64,000 bases of DNA from Oscheius sp. JU75 (Eukaryota; Nematoda; Chromadorea; Rhabditida; Rhabditidae). Positions 57,191-64,000 of the stretch are shown piece by piece. Numbering within the stretch: the stretch's first letter is position 1; each line of letters starts with the position of its first letter. The notes under the pieces were generated by a model. It was not told the origin of the DNA. It worked only from the letters and a program-made list of their open reading frames with translations, and did no database searches. Location: NCBI GenBank assembly GCA_037178855.1, contig JASJZC010000005.1:10478001-10542000 (forward strand), written 5' to 3'. The position numbers were made by a program, and so were the translations under genes.

Positions 57191-58683
57191 ATGCATCTTC
57201 CCCTTCTCTCCTGCCTGGTTGTGGGCTCCATTGCTCAGATCTGTCCACCGGACTGGACCCTTTTCAACAACTTTTGCTACCAGTATCATCATAACCGCAG
57301 TGCTACGGGGAGCGTGAACAGCATCAAACAGAGATGCATCAATGAAGGAGCCGAGCCAGCTTCTGGAGAAAGTGTGGGAGAGATTGCCTTCCTGACAAGT
57401 GAGTCAGAGTGGGAAAGAGAGAGAGAGAGAGAGAGAAATGAGAGAAGAGAACGACGTGACTGTCTAGCCGTCGAGGTCAAAGACTGCATGCGTTTAGGCC
57501 TTGCCAAGGCTGACGTAGCCGCTGATCGTCAAACCCCTTCTCTCGGAGCATACTTTACCAGATCGACAAAGCCACCATTACCCTTGGAATGACTCGAATC
57601 GGAGAAACGTACAACTTTCAAAATGTTCAAGGACAGCAACTGGCTAACATCCCCTGGTGTCCTGGCTTTGGAAATACCAAGCTGATTGACAAATGCGCTA
57701 TCGTAAGTCTCTCGCCATCTGTCTCTGTCTCTTACTATACAGATGTACTCTCGTCTGAACGGCTTGCCAAGCTGCGTTGATGACATCGAGTGTGACGACT
57801 ACAACCAGTGGCTTTTCCGCTATGCCTGCAAGAAGAGACCCTGTCCCTCAGTTGGTCAAGCCGCTTTCAATGGAGTCTGTCAATGTGATAAGGGATATAT
57901 TGAGCAGTCCCAGAGAGGTCAAGGCGGTCCAAACTGTGTCTCTGCGAATCCCTGTCATCAAGTGACCGGGTCCCTGTCAATCCTGTTCATCATTGACTCT
58001 TCCGCATTGATTGGAGAGAGGAATTGGGATTCGGTAAGAATTGCGATGAGTCGAGAGTGCCTCTCACTCTGTTTCTTTGTCTTTTTGTCTCGCTGTCTCT
58101 GTTTCTGTCTCAGTCTTTCTGTCTCTCTCTGTCTCTGCCTTGATGTACATATTGTTTTTAGCTGGCCAGATTCCTTAAATCCGGTGATCATCTCCGCCCC
58201 AAAACAGCTCGTGTCGGCTTCATCAAGTACGCATCCAATGTCTCCTATGCCAAATGGATTGAGCCTGGCTGGACAGTAACCGAGTTCAATCGCCGTGTTC
58301 CCTTCAAGTACGACTAGGGAGAGACTAACACTGCTGAGGCTCTGAAGACTGCCCTGACCATGATGAGACAAGACAACAACCGCAACCAAGTGGCCGTCCT
58401 CATCACCGACGGTCTTCCTTACACTGAAGAGTACAAGGACAACAAGGATGAGGCTCTAGCAATCACCAAGCAGGCTGCCAGAGATCTTAGCAGGGTTGTG
58501 CCGCTGATTACAATGGGCTACGGTATTGCACTGCACAAGGAGAATGGAGAAACCTACCTGAGACAGCTGGTCAACAATGAGAGAGAAGACTACTTCAAGT
58601 TCCAAAAGGACGCCTGTGATCTCCAAGAAAATCACATGAGTATTCTTCTGGGGAAAGTGTGCAATCGATTCGTTAGACGTTGA
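57191..58683 (+). pseudogene. CTLD + vWA gene, copy B, broken
   Basis: Exons correspond to copy C: 57191-57398, 57498-57702, 57743-58033 and 58162-58683. Three defects are seen. A one-base frameshift near 57560 in exon 2 breaks the lectin half. An in-frame TAG at 58315-58317 lies where both copies A and C have GAG in YDEG. The metal-site serine is changed, DSSAL in place of DSSAS. The last intron of copies A and C is missing: the two exons are fused precisely at MMR/QDNN. The signal peptide, start and TATA box are intact. A truncated product is conceivable, but the full protein cannot be made from this reading. Confidence 0.8.
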
Positions 58684-58809
58684 TGAGGACGGTTTCAATA
58701 AATGTTGTATAAAGTGCTGACCTCATAGCCCTCATACACCCTGGCTTCGAACGTACAGCCCGGAATTTCACATGGCCGAGCCCATCTCAAAAAGCATAAA
58801 GACGGTGAC

Positions 58810-58816
58810 TATAAGA
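58810..58816 (+). promoter_or_regulatory. TATA box of CTLD-vWA gene C
   Basis: TATAAGA, 35 bp before the ATG at 58845. Confidence 0.75.
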
Positions 58817-58844
58817 ACTGTTCCTAGTCTGTTTGGCAGGAAGT

Positions 58845-60272
58845 ATGCGGCTCTTCTTATTCTGCTGCCTGACAGTTGGTATAGTTGCCCAGTTCTGTGA
58901 GCCGGGGTGGACTCTCTTCAACAACAACTGCTATAAGTATTATCACAATCGGAATGATACGGGGACTGTGGGTGGCGTCAAGTCGATCTGTTCTAAACAA
59001 GGGGCTCAAATCGCTTCGGGAGATACCAAGGAGGAGGTTGCCTTCCTTACTGGTGAGTCAAGACAGAAAGCGAGGTAGAGAGACAGAGACATTGTTCAGA
59101 ACAGGCTAGACCGGACGTCGAAGCGGACACTGAAACACCGTACCTCGGTGATTGGATCAACCTCTACGGTGTCTACAAGGCAACTCTTGTCCTCGGATTG
59201 ACCCGTGTCGGGAACTCCTGGACAGGGTGGCAAAATGAGGACGGGCAAATAGTCACTCCGAATCTTCTCTTCTGTCCCGGTTTCGGAAATGCCAAGCTTG
59301 CTGATATATGCGCTCATGTAAGCTTGAAACTATCTTTCTGTCTCTCTGTCTACTCACCAAATTCAGATGTACCAAAGAACGAAAAACCAGCCCAGCTGTA
59401 TCGATGACATCGAGTGTGACGCTTATAACCAATGGCTGTTCCGCTACGCCTGTAAGAGAAAGACATGTCCGGCTCAGGGTCAAGTAGCTTGGAATGGAGT
59501 CTGTCAATGCTCCAAAGGATACATCAAAAGGCCCCGGACGGGAGGGCTAGACTGTGTTTCCGCGACTCCCTGTCACCAAGTGACCAGCTCTCTGTCAATC
59601 CTGTTTATTGTTGACTCATCAGCCTCTATTGGAGAGAGGGATTGGGACTCGGTAAGAATTGCGATGAATCGAGAGTGCCTCTCTGTCTCTCTGTCAAAAT
59701 CTTGTTTTCAGTTGATAAGATTCCTCAAGTCCGGTGCCCAACTGATTCCCAATACGGCTCGAGTCGGATTCATCAAATACGCTTTCAATGTCACTTACGC
59801 CAAATGGGTTGAACCTGGATGGACAGAGGCTGAGTTCAATCGCCGTGTACCCTATAGGTACGACGAGGGCGAGACCAATACTGCTGAAGCTCTGAGGACT
59901 GCTGCAAACATGATGAAGGTATCACTATGTCAAGTCCTCTCACAAAAATCTGTTCAGCACGACAACAATCGTAGCCAAGTGGCCGTCCTCGTCACTGACG
60001 GTCTTCCCTACACTGAAGAGTACAAAGATGACAAAGAAGGAGCCCTAGCCGTTACCAAGCAAGAAGCCAAGGAGCTTGGCAGGGTCGCAACCCTGGTCAC
60101 TTTGGGCTACGGTGCTGCTCTGCAACAACAGAACGGAGAAAGTTACCTGAGAAAACTGGTACAGGATGACAAAGAGGACTACTTCTCCTTCCGCAGCGAC
60201 GCTCATGAGCTTGAAGAGAGTCATATGAGCATTCTTCTAGGAAAGGTGTGTAATAGATTTGTGCGACGTTGA
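58845..60272 (+). CDS. Secreted CTLD + vWA protein, copy C
   Basis: Five exons join in phase: 58845-59052, 59100-59317, 59367-59651, 59712-59918 and 59958-60272, giving 410 residues. It has the same plan as copy A: signal peptide, lectin-like domain (CEPGWTLFNNNCYKYYHN to NQWLFRYACKRK), a Cys-rich link, then a vWA domain. The metal site is intact (FIVDSSASIG) and the later VAVLVTDGLPYTEEY strand is conserved. It ends NRFVRR. Introns are 39-60 nt. The third intron contains the TCTCTGTC-type filler common in this window. It is closer to copy B than to copy A along the vWA half. Confidence 0.9.
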
Positions 60273-60377
60273 AGATGGTATGCGCAATTAAACGTACTGG
60301 AAGCTGTCTTTGTTAACGGTCAAAGAGCCTCGCAGAATGCTCTCACTCTCTGACTTCAGTGCTAGCTGGTTTCATAT

Positions 60378-60600
60378 CAGGGTTGGGCGAGCGCAAACAG
60401 TAAAAACAGTGAGAGCTCATGCTCGCCTCGTACGCGAGCAAAAATTATTCCAAAATGCTCGCGCTCGCGGTGCGACACATTGAAAATGACGAGCGAGTAG
60501 CGAGCACTTATATCACTAAATCTTATTAAATTCAGGTACAGTTTAGTCGGAGAAAGTTGTGTTTTCGATGAGTTTCACGCCCTGACTTATTCGGAAAACT
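60378..60600. repeat. hAT-like element end with GC-rich palindromes
   Basis: Begins CAGGGTTGGGCGAGCGC, which resembles the CAGGGATGGGCGATTA end of the hAT-like element at 2703-3652. It continues into repeated GAGCG/CGCTC words. The matching second end and target duplication were not found, so it is truncated or diverged. Confidence 0.4.
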
Positions 60601-60604
60601 ACTT

Positions 60605-61010
60605 TATGTTAACCAGCATCGAAACTGTGTGGCAAATGTTCCTTCCAGCAGCAAAAATAATGTTTGTCTTGACAAATGAATATACCCTACCGTGTAATAG
60701 GAACAAAGCCTGCGTTCAACGTCGAACAGTCGCTGACCTTGAACGCTTTGAAAGTAGTTAGTGTTACCGATCCGGGTCATTCGAACGAGGGTAGCTCTGT
60801 AGATTTTGTTCTGCACGAACCAAGCGCCGAGGAGAGGAGTAATGTTATCGGACTCCATATCTTTCCTAGCGACTTTTGAACAACATTCTATCTCTGTCTC
60901 TTTTTGTCTCTTTGTCTTTCTGTCGCTGTGTCCTAACTCACTAGTCAGGAAGGCAATCTTCGCCACACTCTCTCTCGAAGCGATTTCCTATCCTTCCTTA
61001 GAACAGGGCA
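60605..61010 (-). pseudogene. CTLD-vWA copy D, inverted fragment
   Basis: On the minus strand it reads the end of exon 1 (VAKIAFLTS followed by a GTGAGT donor), then exon 2 with LLGAWFVQNKIYRATLVRMT, RIGNTNYFQSVQGQR and a following Cys-containing stretch. These match copies A-C in order and spacing. The signal peptide and the vWA half are missing. It lies in reverse orientation directly after copy C. Confidence 0.75.
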
Positions 61011-61154
61011 AAGTGTATCTGTCTCTCTCTCTCTCTTCCCATTTTGTGCTTTAGACCCATTTGATCTTCTCCTCTTCTCCAACTTCATGACTATTCAACG
61101 AGATACAGGGACGTCGTTCCGCCCCTGTTCTCCCAGAGTGCTCCTTTGCTCCCG

Positions 61155-64000
61155 ATGCTCTCCCTCCTCCTTCTCCCAGCCCTAATCTGGTGTCAGATCG
61201 ACCCGGACTCTACCTATCCTCCTCATGGTTGTGAAAACTATGGATTGTGCTCCCAGAACAACTTTCCCAATGTGACTGAGTTCTCCTGTCCAGACGGAGA
61301 CTGTGTCTGTCAGGAAGGGTATTCCGGTGACAGGTGTCAATCAAGTACTGAGCTTTTTTTTCAACTGATAACCTAGTTTAGGAGAAGATCCGTGCCAGCT
61401 CTATCCCTGTCCCAATGAGGAACAGTACGTATGTATTCCAACCATCCTGAATCGCACCTGCGTCTGTGCAGAGAACTGGGCAGGAGATGACTGCTCGATG
61501 GTCTCAACCAACCCCTGTCTTAAGAATCCATGTCAACATGACGGTGAATGTGTCAGCACGGATAACAGCACCTATACCTGTAATTGTAAGGATCCGTACA
61601 CAATTGGGGCAAATTGTGAACGTGGGTAGAAGAGTTTTTCTGAGATCGTAAGGGTTCAGACAGTGATCCGTGTACCAACCAGGATCTCTGCAAGCCGTAC
61701 GGAAGTTGTTCGCAGATTCTGGACAATCAAGACTACTTTTGTGATTGTGATGATCTGCATTATGGCAGAGATTGTGAGAAGTACATCTACACTTACCGTG
61801 GGTCTTTTATTTCGTAGCGAGACAAAGAGAAACAGAAAGACTGAGAGACAGAGAGGGAAAGAAGAGAATGTTGTGCAGATGAGTACAGGTAGCAGACCAA
61901 AAATGTACTGGTTGACAGAATGAGACGCTATCGGCTCAGAGAATAGAATGACAACAGATTAACAGGACAGAAGAGTCGGTCGGAACAAGTCTGAAAACCA
62001 CAATCATCCGTTTCAGAAACCTATGACTCCAGACACTTCAACTCCTGTCTCACCTACGACACAGCCTTGATGGACGAGCCCGCAATCTACAATGTCACCC
62101 ACGACGAAAGCGGCATGACCTATACGGAGTGCCAAAATCTGCTGACAACTACCGTTCGCGACCCACCCTACACCATGATGTGTAAGTCAACTTTTGCTAT
62201 TGTTCAAATATGAGTTCCAGTTCTGAGCGGAGGCTACTGCTGGCTGTCAGCACAGAACACTATCAATTCATCTTCACATTACGATTTCGGATGTAAGACT
62301 CGGTGTCCAAATGATGATGAATGGTGCGGGAACTTTGTCAAAAGAAATGGACAGACTATTGCGATAGGGGTCGCATGGACAGAGAACATACCAAGTGAGA
62401 CTACGTTTCTGAAAATTGGACCGAGCATGTTCAGCCAAGGCTGTCAAACACTGCTCCAATGCTACTCTGATGAATCAATGCCTGGTAGCGGAGGGTTTCG
62501 GAAAGTGTATCTCGGTTACCGATGGAATACTGTGTATTTGTAAGGCACCAACTTATGTGGCCACACCGGACGGAACAGCTTGTAAAAGTATGACTACTGA
62601 TGAACATGCTTAAGATACTATCAGAATACGACATTTGCACAGCAGAGGGTGCGGCAAAGTGCAAGAACGAGGCTGTATGTATTGCTGAGCATGATGAGTC
62701 AGCTTTTACTTGCCAGTGTGCTTTCGGGTTCAGTGGAGACGATTGTTCAGGTAACAGAATGTCGCTCTCTCTGTCTTTCTTTTTGTCTGTGTCTTTGTCT
62801 CCTCTCCTACTGAACTGTGAACTTTCGCTCCAAAGCACGTCTTCCCCCTTTTTTTTTATCTTCCCCCATGACAGATTCATGTAGTCTCCAGCACAATCTT
62901 TTCACTAAGCTTTTGGACTGCAAAGGGCACAAAAAGGCCTAGGAAAAGTGAGCTTTGCGTGCGGTCGAGAAGTTCAAAACGCCTCTCAGAAAAAAGGGCT
63001 GCCCTATTCATCCGTTTCCGGGGAGAGCGTTCTTTGAAGACGACCAGGAATATCTTTCTACTGTATTTCAGTTAAAATGGACTGCACGAACACGACATGC
63101 TACTATGGAGGGACTTGTGAAAATACACCGAATGGACCTATCTGTCACTGTCTCAAATGGTATGATCCGGCCACGAACTGTTCCAGTGAGAGGAAAATTT
63201 AGACAGAAAGACAGAGAAGCTTTCAGGCATTAATATCTGCCAATATGCCAACCCTTGTGTCAATGGAACTTGTGTGAACAATGGGACAGGAATTCAGATT
63301 TGGCCTTGGTGCAAATGTGATGAGGGATGGGAAGGAGAGAATTGTGACATAAGTGAGAGACAGAGAGACACAGACATACATAATGAAGGACCCGTACTTT
63401 ACAGTGATAAATCTATGTGTCGTTCTGAACAACCCCTGCCAAAACGACGGTGTTTGCAACTACACTTTGAATAACTACACGTGCACCTGTGTTCCCGGTA
63501 CAGAGGATGGAAACTGTAGCACCAGTGAGTCGTTCATCGTTGGTCAAATCCTCATCTTCAGTCATCAATTTGTGTGAAACCAAGGATGCTAGAGGTAATA
63601 AGGTGCAAGTTGGTCAATGTAATGCCGATGACGATGAGGCAAAATGTATCGGAGGGACCAATGAGACTATCAACAAAGTACTTTGTGAATGTTCAGCTGA
63701 TTGGATGGGAGACTTCTGTGATATGAGTAAGTTGCCGCCTATCAAAAGAAAAGTTTTTCTAGACGTGATCATCTACAACGTGATGATGACTCTTTACGGC
63801 AGAATGGACTATACTTTGTTGCCGGTCAGTAAGACAGAGAGGCAGAAGGAGATACTGAGAGATAGAGACTCAGAGAGGGACAGTGAGTCAGATAGACTGA
63901 GAGAGAAAAGAGACTCTGACCCACTTATTTCCAGCTCCTCAACGACTTGCTTGCCTCCCCGGCCCAAATCTCCGACCTGATACCATTCATGATCGGCACA
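61155..64000 (+). CDS. EGF-repeat + WSC-like + ASC protein, second copy, 5' part
   Basis: Paralogue of 46179-50587, cut by the window end. The signal peptide (LSLLLLPALIWC) is followed by YPPHGCENYGLCSQN, the counterpart of [18 protein letters not shown] in the first gene. EGF modules lie at 61155-61790, a WSC-like domain at about 62020-62395 (MTYTECQNLL), and more EGFs at 62440-63720. The last exons correspond to the region just before the ASC ectodomain ([15 protein letters not shown], then AQISDLIPFMIGT). A longer intron at about 62751-63070 splits two EGF exons. Exon order and phases mirror the first gene. Confidence 0.85.

Noticed and set aside
1-64000. CRISPR arrays, operon-type ribosome sites, rRNA genes, complete tRNA genes
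   Set aside because: None found. The sequence is eukaryotic nuclear DNA; the only tRNA-like segment lacks a full cloverleaf.

Overview
The window is nuclear DNA from a nematode, most probably a rhabditid (Chromadorea). The evidence is the gene content: SRE-type chemoreceptors, a Flamingo/FMI-1 adhesion receptor, EGF-plus-ASC channel-like proteins, C-type lectin and ShKT secreted proteins. Gene structure agrees: many 38-60 nt introns with GTAAG/GTGAG donors and TTTCAG acceptors. No prokaryotic features were seen. The species is not identified.

Layout, left to right. 1-1024: 3' part of a secreted four-ShKT protein. 1297-8926: a long secreted or anchored EGF/vWA-like protein resembling the IRG-7 group; one intron holds a hAT-like element with a mariner-like MITE nested inside it. 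9167-9720: a broken mariner transposase. 11428-19161: two SRE receptor genes flank a decayed C-type lectin array with one intact member. 20215-21580 (minus): serpentine receptor remnants. 22232-23525: a small membrane protein. 23921-24405 (minus): a small secreted six-cysteine peptide. 24510-27406: no gene seen. 27407-28949: a GT31 glycosyltransferase. 31073-45278: fmi-1, read here as 29 exons and 2,540 residues. 46179-50587: an EGF/WSC-like/ASC protein. 52347-53061 (minus): an 86-residue RRM protein. 54363-61010: a cluster of CTLD-vWA genes (two intact, one pseudogene, one inverted fragment). 61155-64000: a second EGF/WSC-like/ASC gene, cut by the window end.

Most genes encode extracellular or membrane proteins: sensory receptors, secreted lectin-like and immune-type proteins, channel-like surface proteins and one conserved neuronal adhesion receptor. 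The lectin, CTLD-vWA, chemoreceptor and EGF-ASC families show local duplication, truncation and decay. fmi-1, the glycosyltransferase and the RRM gene look like conserved single-copy genes.

Gene models were built by hand from reading frame, splice motifs and phase. Boundaries are firm for fmi-1, the first SRE gene, the intact lectin, the CTLD-vWA genes, the RRM gene and most of the first EGF-ASC gene. They are less sure in parts of the IRG-7-like gene, the second SRE gene, the glycosyltransferase N-terminus and the minus-strand receptor.
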